A model generated the notes under the pieces. The model worked only from the letters and a program-made list of their open reading frames with translations, made no database searches and was not told the DNA's origin. Shown one piece after another: positions 1 through 11,583 of a DNA stretch of 64,000 bases (positions are counted from its first letter, which is position 1; every line of letters begins with the position of its first letter). Position numbers and translations under genes: made by a program. This DNA comes from Enoplosus armatus (taxonomy: Eukaryota; Chordata; Actinopteri; Centrarchiformes; Enoplosidae). Location: contig NC_092197.1 of the NCBI RefSeq assembly GCF_043641665.1, forward strand, positions 20,162,857 through 20,226,856. Reading direction: 5' to 3'.

Positions 1-1124
1 CAAAGGACTCATATCTGAGCTTGTGTTCTGTGAATTGGACGCGTAAGGGACATAGCGAGCGGCCGAGCCTATAGTTTACTCTAGCTTGTTTTGCGTGGAG
101 TAGAATAGCAGCTTCGCAAAGTTTATCTTCAAGTCGGAGTTTCTTTTCCTCGCACTGGCAAAGAAAAACACAGGCGTTTCGAGTTGCGCAACACTCAAGC
201 TATCAGGATGTCCTGACAAACAACAACAGTCTCTGTAATATACACCAGTATACACCCACACAAAGTGAATTCAGAACTGTTTTTGTCACACTGACCACCC
301 TGGGAAGCACATAAATAACAATGTCTCGACAATAATAATTCTTAAGCAGTGTAACGTTTAATTACAGGGGTGATTCCACAGTTTACGAGGTGGCTGGAAA
401 CCGACTGCCGACTTCGCTGCTTTGACAAATTGAATCTACAAACAATTTACGCCGCAACCCTTCGTGCGAAGCTCAAAGCGTAAACACATTATCCCGTAAG
501 TAACCATTGGCATCTCCCCCCTGCAACCCATCCTAGTTTCAGACATGAGGTCCATATCGAAACTAAAGCCATCAGCTTTGTTTTGTTCCATCAAGTGCTC
601 TCAGAGTAAATGGATTAACTGTGGCTGGAGAAGGCAGGACAGGCTAAAAGGTTTGTACTGAAAACTTGAATTACAAACAGTTCCATGGACTAAACAAACC
701 TCATTTTAAAGTTTACTAGACAGATAAAGAAACTAAAGTCAGTATCCCTCAGCAGAGGCCATTATTGTTATTTGGGAGTTTACAAAGTCTGATATATCGG
801 CCAATTAGGGCTGCAACTAATGATAATTTTTGTTATTGATTAATCCGCTGTTTATTTTCACGAGTAATTGTTTAGTCTATAAAATGTGAAAAAACTGAGA
901 AAAGTGCTCGTCGCAATTTCCCAGAGCCCAAAGTGACGTCTTCATATTGCTTCTTTTGTTCAACAGACAGTCCAAAACCCAAAGACTCCTCATTTACTGT
1001 TATAAATGACATGTAAAAGCAGCAAATCCTCACATTTAAGAAGAGAGACAGTGACAGAAGCAGTGGTGAACTGATGAACTGAATAAACCAAAGTACTTGC
1101 AAAAAGAGTATTTGTGTTTCTTAC
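1..1124 (-). other. mmp11 intron 2 (partial)
   Basis: This stretch follows the exon 2 donor on the minus strand and continues off the window. I see no further mmp11 exon in it. It contains one repeat copy (807-1075), described separately; the rest is unremarkable AT-rich sequence. Confidence 0.5.
807..1075 (+). repeat. hAT-like MITE fragment (AGGGCTGCAACTAA type)
   Basis: The segment opens with AGGGCTGCAACTAATGAT, followed by GTCTATAAAATGTG and a CCAAAGTGACGTCTTCA block. This layout matches a common non-autonomous hAT-type element of teleosts, as I remember it. Shorter related pieces occur at about 2420-2475, 4480-4550 and 37270-37350, sharing the 'caaagtgacatcttcaaa...accaacagtcc' block. 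No coding capacity is visible. I did not identify target-site duplications. Confidence 0.55.
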
Positions 1125-4100
1125 TTGTAAGTGAGGTCGGTCCTCTCCCAGCGCCCTCCAAACAGCGCAAAGCGCTTTCTGCGCTGCTGTCTACTCAGGC
1201 CTCCCTTCTTCTTCTTCAGGTTATAGTACGACAGGCCGACCTGCGTTAAGGTGGGGTAGTCTGGTACTCCACAGCGAGGACGCTTCCAGAATTCGGTGTC
1301 ATTTTTTGTCAGTACAGACTTCAAACGGTACTCTTTGTTTAGCGTGTCCTGCTCATGTCTTCCCTTCTTCTTCAGACCAACATGACTGTTGCTGTGAGGC
1401 CATCCCTGCAAACAAAGGCACAGGCACTGAGGTCATCATACATTTATTAGCCATTTATTAGCCATGATAAATAATATCTATTTCCCAACTGAGCATTGCC
1501 AAGTCCATTTTTATGCTGACGATACCATCTTGTATACCATCAGCTCTACCGCAGACCAGGCCTTCTCCAGGTTGCAGCCTGCTTTTGACGACCTCCAGAC
1601 CTCTCTTATTCAAGTTCCAAAAAGACAACATGTACGCATTTTACCAGAGCACAGACTTTTGATGTCCCAACTCCGATCTATGCTCTCAATTGTAATGTAA
1701 CTGATACAGTACAATTTTATAAATACTTAGGAATTTGGTTGGATGACAGGTTCTCCTAAAAACGTCACAGTACCATTTGAGTCGTTACCAGCTTTTGCAC
1801 AGATGGTCATCACTGATATCTACAATGAAAAGTGGCATGCCTGTGTTTTTCATGTAGAAGGCCTTGCTATCTAAGTTCTGAGATATTCAACATCCTTAGT
1901 TGTGTTCAGAGCGAATGACCATGACGCCAGATCACGGGATAGATCAAAATTGTTTGCACCAAAGATATGGTCTTTTTTTTTTATTCCACACTTTCTTCTT
2001 CCATGTCAAAACATTGACATTGGAAGACAGTTCAGTCAGAGATTTGGGTGTGTTATGCTAGTGTGTAGCCTCGAGCCTCTTGCCTCAGGCAGAAATGAGG
2101 AGTGGGTTACAGGGGTCTGGTAAGATGACAATCATTCTTTTGATAAATTGATTAATTTAGACTGTAAAATATGTACCGTTCTGCTCTGCTGGATCAGCAT
2201 CAGTGCCAATACGGGGCCATTGTATTGTTTCCACTATCAGTCAGATTAGTTACATTACATTAAATCTGCCAACAAGTTTTACAACCGCAGCAATCCCTGG
2301 CCTCATGTTTACTTACACAAAAAAGTTTGTTGCTGTGAAGTATTCTGATTTAAAATGTAAAATAAAGAACAATAGAGCGCTGGTATCGGATGGGGAATCA
2401 GTATCAGGTCCGTGCACCCCTAGCCCAAAGTGACATCTTCAAATAGTTTGTTTTGTCTGACCGACAGTCCAAATCTTCAGCTCACAAATCCACCTGATGA
2501 CGGCGCTTTCTGAGTGTCATGCGGTGCTGGGCTGGGTGGCCGTCCTCACACACTTGAAGTCAAGAAGTTACTTGCTGATACAGTTTGGTTTCTATTTTGC
2601 TGTTGTGACTGTTCGAAGTCAGCAAGGTCAGCTGTCCCATTAGCCTATGATGGTACAGTTAAGGTTCAGAGTTGCTGAGTGGGCCACTTTTAAGCCCAGA
2701 CGTCAACAAGCTGGACCAACACACCCACACTACTGTGGCTGAGATCTGCTGGTGCATCTTAAAACACTAATTGTCACATCATTGAGATCAATGTCATTGC
2801 TTTTAAAAAAGGTTTTTTCCCAGGATCAACAAGAAACGATATCTGACAAACATATTCTGTCATCAGAGTCATCAGTTGTTGGAAAGTTCAGGACTTACCG
2901 CAAGTCATTCTGGAAAACATGCTTTTTTTCGTGCTGTTTTCATCTAATATCAGACCACCTACCGTTTCGGTGCTTTGAGCTACTGTAATACAGCCATTGT
3001 CAGAATGAACTTCTGAAATAGGAACCTACGCTAGAAAAGTCCCAACAACCACTAATCTGACACCTGTGCTCTTCTGTCCTGTGAAGCTGATGGTGAAACA
3101 AACAAAGGATTAATTTGACTTCACAGACAAAAGGTCGGTTGAAGCTGTAAGTCATGTAACATCAATCATGTAAGCAAGTCCCCTCCTCCCAGTGGAGTGT
3201 AATTAAAGTCTGTATTTACTATTGATTGATTGTCCTTCATGATTGTAAAGCAAATAAGACGAGAAGAGAAGGATTTCATGCTTCAGCAAAGCTTCAAAAG
3301 CACAAGGATTATGACATATGACATTTGATCAAACACTTGACAATCAAAAGCCACGCTGGGTCAGCTTCAAAACCAACAAAGTCTCTGGAATTAACACAGG
3401 TGTGCCATCCAGGTCAAACCCCTTGCACTTGATACCATGGGAAAATCCAAGCAATTTAGCCAAGGCCTCACAACAGGAATTGTGGCCCTCCACAAGTGTG
3501 GCTCCTCCTTAGGAGCAATTTCCAAACGACTGAAGGTCCCACGAGCATCTGTGCAAAACATTTTATGCGGGTATAAAAATCTTGGAACCACGCGGACACT
3601 GAATCGTTCAGAAAGAAGGAGTAAAAAGATCCCCTAGGGCTGAACGAACCTTGGCCCCCAAAGGTTCAACTGAAACCCCAAGACAACGACAAAGGAGCTG
3701 GTGAAGGGGTTGGAGGCGCGAGGTATCAATGTATCTACATCCACTACAAAGAGAGTCCCATCATCGCCAAGGCCTGAAACGCTGTAGTGCACGGAAGAAG
3801 CCCTAAGGAAATGCAAGAATGAAGTTTGCAGATGATCACCAGGACAAAGACATAGCCTTTTGGAGGAGGGTTGTCTGGTCAGATAAGATAAAAAAATTCA
3901 ACTGTTTGGCTCGGGAGGAATGGGCCAAAAATTCCGGCCAAGTATTGTGAGAAGCTTGTGGCGGGGCTACCCTAAGCGCCTGATTCAAGTGAACCAATTA
4001 AAAGGAGATACTAATACTAACCCACTGGGGATCTGTTCTAATGAATGCCTAGTTGTATGTAACTACATGGCCCCAACTGTCCATTCTCTACACCCACACA

Positions 4101-7044
4101 GCATATGCCTCTTCGGGGTTAATGAGGCTGGAGCCTCTCCCAGCATTGCACTGGCTGAAAGGCAGGGAAGACCTTGGCCACGTTTCAAAATGCATCTCTG
4201 ACTAATCATGTGTAAACTTTTCACGCATGAAGCTCAGTTAACTCGCCATGGTCAGCCCGACTCGGCCTTTAGTGGCTCTGAAGGGAGAGTTTCCAAGAGT
4301 TTGAAAAAGTAACGGCATCTGATGACCTCATCGGGGTTATCTCGGCTTGCGGTGAAGCCTGCATCACAAACTGAAGGTTTGGAATTTGAAACAAGTGGGC
4401 ATTTAGGATGCATTGATACTGCAAGACCGTATTGACCGTATGAAATAGCGAAAAATACCTGTTACAACTTCCCATTCCCAAATTGCTTGTTTGTCTGACC
4501 AACAGTCCTAAACCCCAAATACATATCAGTTTACTATCATTTATGACAACAACAACAAAAAATACTCCCAATGAGAAGTGGAGTTTTGGCAATCTCTTCA
4601 CCGCAATCTAAAATAAACTCATGCTGGTTTGAACAATGGCGGCGCAAAACACTACAATAATGGCCGCAGCGGTGGGTCTGGCAGGGTTGAACGAGGTTTT
4701 CACCACGTCAACAAACCTGGAGCCACAGGCTTAGCTGAGCTGACAGGCAGCTCAATTTTAAGGTGAGTGACAGAACTGAGGCAAGTGTGTGGGCAAGAAG
4801 CAAGCTTTCGTTCCGAAAGCATAAACACAAAGTCGCATGCTATCGAAACAAAGCTTTGTGTGTGCGCTGGGGGGGGAGGTGGGGGGGGGGGGACCTGGAG
4901 ATGGAACTAACATGTCGCCACAGGACACACTGCGGTTGCCCGCGTTTTCTCCCACAACTGACGTGCCCGAGCTTCGACCCAAATTAAGTGCTGAGCCTGC
5001 CTACAGAGGGGGGGGGGCATTGTTGCTTTGTCTAATAGGTGGCATCTGTTACATCGGGGAGTTCTCTGTCGATGACACTCAAACATGTGGAAACAATGTG
5101 CGCATGCAGGTGCGAACATGCAGCCACAGACACAAATCTATTCTTCAGACCTCCACGGCGTTGCATCACACACACACACACACACACAGTGAGCAGATGT
5201 GTGGAAATTCCCTGTTCAGTCATGACATCAGGTCACCTGCAGTGCATAACACAGGGTGTGTGTGTGTGTGTGTGTGTTGTGAAAGATTTTCACGGATTGC
5301 TGATCTGACATTACTGGGGACGACCGTGATAAGATCTACTCCCACAGACCCCCTTTGGCAGGTGCGAAAGTAGTCTAAACTTGAGATAAATGATGCGCAC
5401 AGAGGGAGGAAATCTCTCAAGGGTAAATATTTAACCGCATAAAGTCCCAGATACCAGCAGGCATCCAGTGTTTTGCACACAAGCGGGCTGATTATGCCAA
5501 GTGTGGGGGGGGGGGGGGTAATGAGGGTTAGCATGACTGGAGACGAGAGACTGATCCTCCACTGTAAACACATCTGGGTAAACCTCTTCACTTATCACGA
5601 TGTAGAAATGCCGCGTTCAAAATCCTACTGATTCTTTTTGGCCAATGGGCGCAGAGGAAACAAGTCGTAAACACAACACAGACACATCGTCACCATTTAA
5701 GGTGACTTGAGCTTGTTAGCAAAGCGTTTGCATATTTACACATCCAGCAGTCACGGAGCGACATTAGCATTCATTTGGAGGTGGAGCGTTTGTGTCCACC
5801 TGATGAACTCTGTTTTTGGTCTCCTGAGGGACATGTCTGGCTCTGCAGCGGCTAAATGCTACGCTACGTTTCGCCCCCCGCCGCTCCTTCAAGGCGTACT
5901 GGCGCCACCGAGGAAAAACACGCTCCGCGTTGGTCGGCGCTGTGGTTACCGCTCCAAAACTCCCGATGGCGCGGTGCTGGACGACGCTAACCTCAGCTAC
6001 AGTGCTAGCGTTCGCATTGGCCCTGTTCACACCTGGCGTCAAACGCGCGTCCTGTGGGTGATCCGATCAAACAGCACAACTTTACAACCTTATTGACTGA
6101 TGTTGCCGGGCCGGGTCTGAATCAAACAACCAATCAGGGTTAGCTGGCACGTTACTGGCCAATCACATCGACTCTGTACGAACAAAGGGCACGTTCTGCA
6201 GAAGTTTCCCATCAGAAAAACGATGAGATGATGAGAACTACCTGAAATGACAGAAACCATCTCTGGGGACAAATTTATTTGATGGGATTTTTTTTAGTTT
6301 GTCCCATCTGTTAACGTGGAGGGGGGGGGGCGGGGCTTATGACCTATACTGCAGCCAGCCACCAGGGGGCGATCGAGACTCTTTTTTTTTTTTTTTTTTT
6401 GGCTGCACTTTTCGGGGGAGCTGTCATGTCGTCCATCTTTCATATACGGTCTATGGTTGGAAATTGTTACTTCCAGTCTATTAGTATTCAAGTCAGTTTC
6501 ACTCAAACAAATTTGTCTCCTGTAAAGCCGACTTAAAGCGAAAAGTAAGTATAGCTTTGAAATAAAAGTAACAGAGTAAATAGTACAATGTCTTCCCTCT
6601 GCAGTTTAAAGCAACAGAAAATGGAAATGCCCCTTTGACTGCCGAACACGGCGATGAGCAAACGGAGTGAGCAGAAATCACCCGCTTGTCAGTCGAAGAT
6701 TAGGTCTGTCATCAACACGTCTGATTTGGCGACTACAATTAAGCCCTTAAATGTCAAGGATCATGCAGTGGATAGCCCCGTCTGGTACTGTAGCGCCGTC
6801 GCACTTTAGCGGGGGGGGTTTTATTTTGTTTTTGTTTGTTTTGTTTTTTTTTTGGGGGGGAGGGGGGTTCTGCAGACAAGAAGAGCCTCCGTGGGGGTGA
6901 GTGTCTCTCTCCCTCTCTCTTAAGTAGCTCTCTGCTGTTTTTTCCTTTTCCCCTGAGTCAGCAGACAGGCAGATTTGAACCTCCACCCGTTGCCAGATGA
7001 CTTGTCTCTGCCTGCTTAATCTGCCCCCCCCACACACACACACA

Positions 7045-7079
<35 letters not shown>

Positions 7080-7833
7080 TTGACAGCTACACTGTGAAGC
7101 AGGTCTGGCATCCATCAAGCTGCAGTAGGTCTGAAACAAACGTCGTCTCCGACTTGGGCAAAAACGTGCAGAAAGCCTTTGCATGCAAACCTGCAGGAAC
7201 GTTTGATCCTAAAACACAAACCCCCCCCCCCCCCCCCTCTCTTTTTTCATTTATGAAACGCAGCATGTCATCTCCAGTTGAGTCCAGCTGTCAGATGTTT
7301 CACCCCCAGCAGCTCCGGATCTGACCTGTTCGGCGGGTCAACCAAGCTTCTCTCTTTCATGACAAACACCCGGAGAAACGCAGCGTAGGCTGGGGAAACC
7401 CAAAGCGTTCGCACCCCTGTTTGAGCGGCGAGCAGACGTTCGGGGGGGGGGGGGGATGTGACTGTGTGCAGCGCAGGAGGTCAGACACAAACAAACAAAA
7501 AAAAAATTTCACTTCGTAAAACTCATAAAAGCTGAAAATGGATCCGCTTGTATGAGTTTTCGGAGAAGCGTGTGGTGGTGAAACACACAGCTGCCTCTGA
7601 CTGCAACGTGCATGGAATCACTACTCGGGCATGCAAGCCTTCAGCATCACATGGCCTTAACTTGTCACACTTTGGACCCTGCGTGACCCCCCCGCCCCTC
7701 CGCCCCTGTGCCGGTGTTGGTGACTCACCTGGAGCTGCTTGTGCCTGCTCCTCCGGTCGTGCGCCGGCAGAGAGTGGACGCAGAGGAAGAGGTGCAAAGG
7801 CAGGATGCTGCCGCAGAACACGGCGGCCCGCAT
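1125..7833 (-). CDS. mmp11: mmp11 (stromelysin-3), 5' part only
   Basis: Secreted zinc matrix metalloproteinase of the stromelysin-3 type; only the first two coding exons are in the window. Exon 1 (7833 down to 7729, 35 codons) starts at an ATG and encodes a hydrophobic signal peptide (MRAAVFCGSILPLHLFLCVH), ending CAG|GTGAGT. Exon 2 (1405 down to 1125, 281 nt) follows in phase 0 after a TTTGCAG acceptor and ends TACAA|GTAAG. It carries the cysteine switch PRCGVPD (about residues 78-84), which in the family keeps the catalytic zinc inactive, then the basic furin-type site RRKR (about 110-113), then FALFGGRWERTDLTY, the start of the mature enzyme. A furin site directly before this GGRWE-TDLTY block is the MMP11 pattern and argues against other MMPs. 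Intron 1 is about 6.3 kb. No exon for the HExxH catalytic domain was found in 1-1124, so the rest lies off the left edge. Whether this is the a or b fish paralogue cannot be told. Confidence 0.82.
1464..1760 (+). pseudogene. LINE reverse-transcriptase fragment
   Basis: A translated block reads CQVHFYADDTILY, containing the YADD box of the reverse-transcriptase catalytic site. It is followed about 180 nt later, after frame breaks, by an out-of-frame YKYLGIWLDDRF-like block that normally lies downstream in the same domain. Frameshifts and missing flanks show a dead non-LTR retrotransposon remnant. It sits in mmp11 intron 1. Confidence 0.7.
3437..4015 (+). pseudogene. Decayed Tc1-like transposase
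   Basis: The reading frame from 3437 gives a typical fish Tc1 transposase N-terminus: a start MGKSKQFSQ, then LHKCGSSLGAISKRLKVPRA, the paired-like helix-turn-helix that binds the terminal repeats. The frame stops at about 3637. Later blocks recognisable in other frames include a FWRR-VWSD-K motif near 3860-3890 (first catalytic Asp region), and a GYPKRLIQV block near 3966-3990 that is the family C-terminus. The jump from the VWSD region almost straight to the C-terminus means most of the catalytic DDE core has been deleted. Terminal inverted repeats were not found. It lies within mmp11 intron 1 and should be inactive. Confidence 0.78.
5167..5277. repeat. (CA)n and (GT)n arrays, inverted pair
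   Basis: A (CA)11 array at about 5167-5188 is followed 67 bp later by a (GT)11 array at about 5256-5277. The two are reverse complements of each other. Confidence 0.9.
6330..6456 (+). repeat. MITE fragment, 3' half (copy 1)
   Basis: The block 'gacctatactgcagccagcc' through 'ccatctttcatatacggtctatgg' is repeated with modest divergence at 32056-32161. There the full element is present with matching inverted ends, so this copy is a 5'-truncated member of that family. Confidence 0.6.
7031..7077 (+). repeat. (CA)n microsatellite
   Basis: A near-uninterrupted CA array with a single CT interruption, preceded by a C run. Confidence 0.9.
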
Positions 7834-8029
7834 GGTCTCGCGTCCCCACGAGGGCGCGGGCTTCTTGATGCGGGGCAGGCGGAGGGTAGAGGCTGCGTGT
7901 GTTGAGAGGACGCTGCGTGGTGGAATGAATGACGGCAGGGGATCTCGCAGCCTAACCCCGCGGATTTCTTTGTCCTCTTCGAATAACTTTTTTTTTTTCT
8001 TTTTTTTTTTTTTTTGGAGTTCCAACCGC

Positions 8030-8030
<1 letters not shown>

Positions 8031-8070
<40 letters not shown>
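8031..8070 (+). repeat. (CA)n microsatellite just upstream of the mmp11 start
   Basis: A CA array lies about 200 bp upstream of the mmp11 ATG on the minus strand, next to a T-rich tract at 7988-8014. It is likely in or near the promoter or 5' UTR. Confidence 0.85.
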
Positions 8071-8073
<3 letters not shown>

Positions 8074-8485
8074 ATTTAACCCCTTTCTCTCCGGATGCAG
8101 GAGGGACCTAGTGCAAATGGGAAGCTGCTTGCAGCCTGCTTCCACAGCAGACCCAGGACCAGCCTAATAAGGAGAGGACCTGGACGTCATCAAGTAAAGG
8201 CTGCTTTTGAAGTTCAGTTCATTCAAAGTACAACGCTGCGTTCCTTGTTTTTTTTTTTTTCTTTGTGGAAATATTATAATATGTGATTATACTTGGCTTG
8301 TCCACCCCCTCAACCGATGGCCCCCTTGTTGACATGACGTGACATGGGCCACATACCCCAGGGACATGCACATGCGGTCTTAAAAGTTGCCCATTTCATA
8401 ATAGTGACATTGATATTTCTCCCATAATGTTGCTGGCCCAATTTCATAGGGTTAAAGCGTGTGGTTTCCATTGCTGCCTAGTTGC

Positions 8486-8730
8486 ATTAAAGCTGCAGTA
8501 GGCAATATTGTTGAATTATAATGTCGGTTGAAAGAACTTGCATATGTTTAACAATATTTAATCGAAGGGCTCCTTTAAAAGAAATGTGTCTTTGAACAAC
8601 CGCCCCCCTCCCCTTTTGTATTTAGTCTGTAAAATAAACCCCCCAAAAAAAACTGGACCAGGTCTGAATCAAACAGCAAGTTAACTGGCCAATCACATCG
8701 GCTCTGCACAAACAAGGGCGTCCTACAGAG
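8486..8730 (+). repeat. Fold-back MITE family, copy A (left arm)
   Basis: The segment begins AAAGCTGCAGTAGGCAATAT and continues with AAGGGCTCCTTTAAAA, then the 'ggaccaggtctgaatcaaac' and 'actggccaatcacatc' blocks. The same order of blocks recurs at 34042-34390 and 36469-36820. It is truncated where the LINE fragment begins. Confidence 0.7.
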
Positions 8731-8754
8731 TGGTCAAAACGCTTGAAGCGACTC

Positions 8755-9300
8755 TCTAACTCTGACCAAGTTCTCCAACTGCACCCCCCCCCCACCGCCC
8801 CTCCCCACTGACCCCCTCCACCTCTGGATCTGTGAAGAGGATGTGTGTCAGCTCCAGGCCCCAGACAGTGTGTCACCCTCCCATCTGAAAGCCAGCTGTG
8901 CTGACCAACTGCAGGCAAACAGGTCAGTGGACGATGCAGTCAACATGGGCATGGGACTGCACTAGGTCCCCGGGACACCTCGACTCCCCCGGGGACCTGT
9001 GCAAGGATCCTGTTTGTGGACTTCAGCTCGGAATTCAACACCCATCATCACTGAAGTCCTCCACCCAAAACTCACATTAGGCAGGTGGTGTGGCTGGGGA
9101 AAAACCAGCCCTGGCAACCCCCCCCCACCTCATGGATGTGTGCTCTCCCCACTGCTCTTCTCCCTCTACAGCGACTGCACCTCAGGAGACCTGTCTGCTA
9201 AACTCCACGTGTTTAGTCATCGGCCCGTCATCCGGGATGAGTCTGCATACAGGCAGGAGGTTGCACAGCTGGCCCTCTGGTGCGCCCCCCCAACAAATTA
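8755..9300 (+). pseudogene. LINE reverse-transcriptase fragment (L2/CR1-like)
   Basis: Several blocks typical of a non-LTR reverse transcriptase occur in order but in shifting frames. They are a DAVNMG motif, an ILFVDFSS-FN-like block near 9007-9040, a GCVLSPLLFSLYSD block near 9137-9175, and DESAYRQEVAQLALWC near 9237-9285. The catalytic YADD box is lost. The order and motifs are those of fish L2/CR1-type elements. Frameshifts and deletions make it non-functional. Confidence 0.72.
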
Positions 9301-9711
9301 TAAATGATATACTTACAGTTTAAAATACACACAAATACATATCATCCATCAGTCAATATAACTCCTGCACGTTGTATATACTGTGTACATAGACATATAT
9401 ACATGCATTTACTGTACATATCCTCCCACTGCATGTAAAAAGTAATTCATAATTGTATGTATGTATGTGCCTATCTTTGTTCAGCTTCCCACTGAAATAG
9501 TCGGCCAATGGCGGACTCATGCCAACAGCCTGCGTCCGGTGAGTCAGACTCAGCCAACACTTGAAAATTCCCGTAAAAACTGGGTACAGTTTGGGAAAAT
9601 GTGTATCTTTTGGAGATCTGTATATTGATGGTGCATTTGTTTCATTCGTCCAACTGAAAAAGATATATGATGAGTTCATTAGATGTTAACCTTAACTCTT
9701 AACTAGCGTTT

Positions 9712-10025
9712 AAGGTCCCATGTTGCAGACAGTGAGATGTCCACGTCTTGTTTGATTCTAAAGCAGCTCTGGGTGCCGTATAAATACTGTAATGAAACAC
9801 AGCCCCGTATTCAGACACTGCGCCTTTAAACGAGCCGTCAGGACGTCCGTAAGGTTGTGATGTCACAACTATACAGTCACGCCACCCCAGCGAGTCATCT
9901 GCTCCAGGCACAGCACCACCCACCAAGTACAGGGATGCTCATCCACCCGCTCGGTCTGTCTGAGTTATTGGCGCGCTCTGCTCGGGAACTACTCTTCAAG
10001 CGTTTGGAGGTGGTTCAGTTTGTCT
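9712..10025 (-). repeat. GGTCCC-type MITE, copy 1 (reverse)
   Basis: The copy starts AAGGTCCCATGTTGCAGA and carries 'aaagcagctctgggtgc', 'aaggttgtgatgtcacaac' and 'caccacccaccaagtacagg', blocks shared in inverse orientation with 25854-26337. It appears truncated at its distal end. Confidence 0.7.
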
Positions 10026-10265
10026 AAAACGGCTCGAATTTGTGTTTCACCTATTTTCTCAAAAGATTCAAAGTGTGAAAAGCATAACGGTGACTTCAAA
10101 GTCAGATAAGCTGAAGCCGAGTAGATTGTTTTGGAAAACTAAAGAAAAAAAAAAAAAAAAGTACAAATGAACTTGCTGATGTTCCTCGATTACCTGGCTT
10201 GAAAAAAAAAAGGTTACAGGAGATATGTATCGCAGCAGGGCATGTATGTTTGTGCAACCTCTCAC

Positions 10266-10358
10266 CTTTCAGACCATCACAGTTTTTCTCCAGCTCTGCG
10301 ATTCTGCGCCACAGGTTAACCGCAGCCGTTATGTGTGGAACAAATGATTGTCTGTCTC
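10266..10358 (-). other. Possible unassigned exon (minus strand)
   Basis: A 93-nt segment is flanked on the minus strand by a GACAG acceptor-like site and an AAAG|GTGAGA donor. One frame is fully open, with a coiled-coil-like stretch LWRRIAELEKNCDGLK. I do not recognise the protein, and no partner exon was found. The acceptor has no good pyrimidine tract. It may be chance or part of an unrecognised repeat. Confidence 0.15.
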
Positions 10359-11147
10359 CTGTCGAGGTCCCCCCCCCCGCTGATGTGTAAAACAAGTTGC
10401 TCATCCGCCCTTCAACACACCTGCGCGTCCCCGTTGTCTTGCTTCACGTTTGCACTGGTGGTAAAGTCAGACCAGCTGCTGCGAGGCCCTTTGTGTAAGA
10501 CAACTTCTGGCTAGTAGATGCAGATTCATGTTGGATAAGAGACGCAGTTCATCATGCATTGCTTCATGCGCTGACAGTTGGTTGTGGGAGTTTGGAAACT
10601 CCTCAGACGGAGTGAGAACAGCGCTCTAATAACTGGGTGGTGTTGGAGCTTGATGACAGGTTTGGTTGGCACCAGCTACACCTAAGCTTTACAAACTTAC
10701 ATACACAGGTTCATGTTGAACAACGATTCGCGAACTAGGACAACTCTGATGGGACTGACATGTATTTAATACTAAATAAAGATATTAAAATTACACTTGG
10801 GTTATGACCCCTTAATGAATGTTTAATTGTCAACCAAAGTATTAAAAAGTAGATTGTTCCTTTGCATATGCAAACAAAACGACTCATTTATCCTAACCCA
10901 TTATTATATATGCACATTATATATATAAATAACCAGTTTAACATGCGACTGTACAGTCTGTCCAATACATTAGTACGACAATAACATCATTTTTTTTTAA
11001 TTAAGTTTATAATATTCAGTGTTTGTTGTTCAGTGTACAATAGAACTGATTGATTCCACTCAATAAGATAAGCTGTAGGGTAGTGAAGGGGTTGTATTGT
11101 GTTACATTCAAAGGTGTTTCTAATATTTTGTCCACTGCTTGAACATA

Positions 11148-11583
11148 CATGATGGGCTCCTTTAAAAAAAATATGGGTCTGTGAGCACCGGCCCCCCTTT
11201 TGTATTTAGTCTGTTAAAAAAACAGGACCAGGTCTGAATCAAACAACCAATCAGGGGTAATCAGGGGGGGTTCTTGTGTTTTGATTCCTCTCTTTACACT
11301 CCAATCCAGAAGGTGGAACCTTCTGTGGAGGCCCTTGTTTATACAGAGTCCATGTGATTGGCTGGTTACGCGCCAGCTAACCCTGATTGGTTGTTTGATT
11401 CAGACCTGTTCCATTTTTAAAAAAAATAAGCTGTGCTCACCGACACACATTTTTTAAAGGAGCCCTTCAATTATTATTCATCAGATTATTATTTATCAGA
11501 TATTGTTAGTGACATGCAGTGGTCAAAATGAGTTATCTCAACCAAAACTATAATTCAATAATATTGCCTACTGCAGCTTTAAG
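11148..11583. repeat. Fold-back MITE, copy B (both arms present)
   Basis: The left arm (GGGCTCCTTTAAAAAAAA, 'gagcaccggccccc', 'aggtctgaatcaaacaacc') is mirrored by the right arm ('ggttgtttgattcagacct', 'gctcaccgacacac', TTTTTAAAGGAGCCC, then 'aatattgcctactgcagctt'). The two arms of roughly 200 bp are imperfect reverse complements around a short centre, so the element could form a long hairpin. The outermost part of the left arm is missing. Confidence 0.75.

Larger units (their letters stand above)
1406..7728 (-). other. mmp11 intron 1
   Basis: Intron of about 6.3 kb between the signal-peptide and pro-domain exons. It holds the reverse-transcriptase fragment, the Tc1 relic, two inversely oriented dinucleotide arrays (5167-5188 and 5256-5277), a MITE fragment ending at 6456, a (CA)n array at 7031-7077, long G runs, and a CpG-dense stretch at about 5845-6060. 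I see no exon of another gene with convincing splice sites. Confidence 0.55.

Noticed and set aside
5707..6096. 129-codon ORF in a CpG-dense part of mmp11 intron 1
   Set aside because: No recognisable domain, antisense frames are equally open, and the 3' end resembles a dispersed repeat. More likely open by base composition.
7657..8145. 162-codon minus-strand ORF upstream of mmp11
   Set aside because: Only its central part (the signal peptide from the ATG at 7833 to the donor at 7729) is mmp11; the rest reads through the CA repeat, T run and intron.
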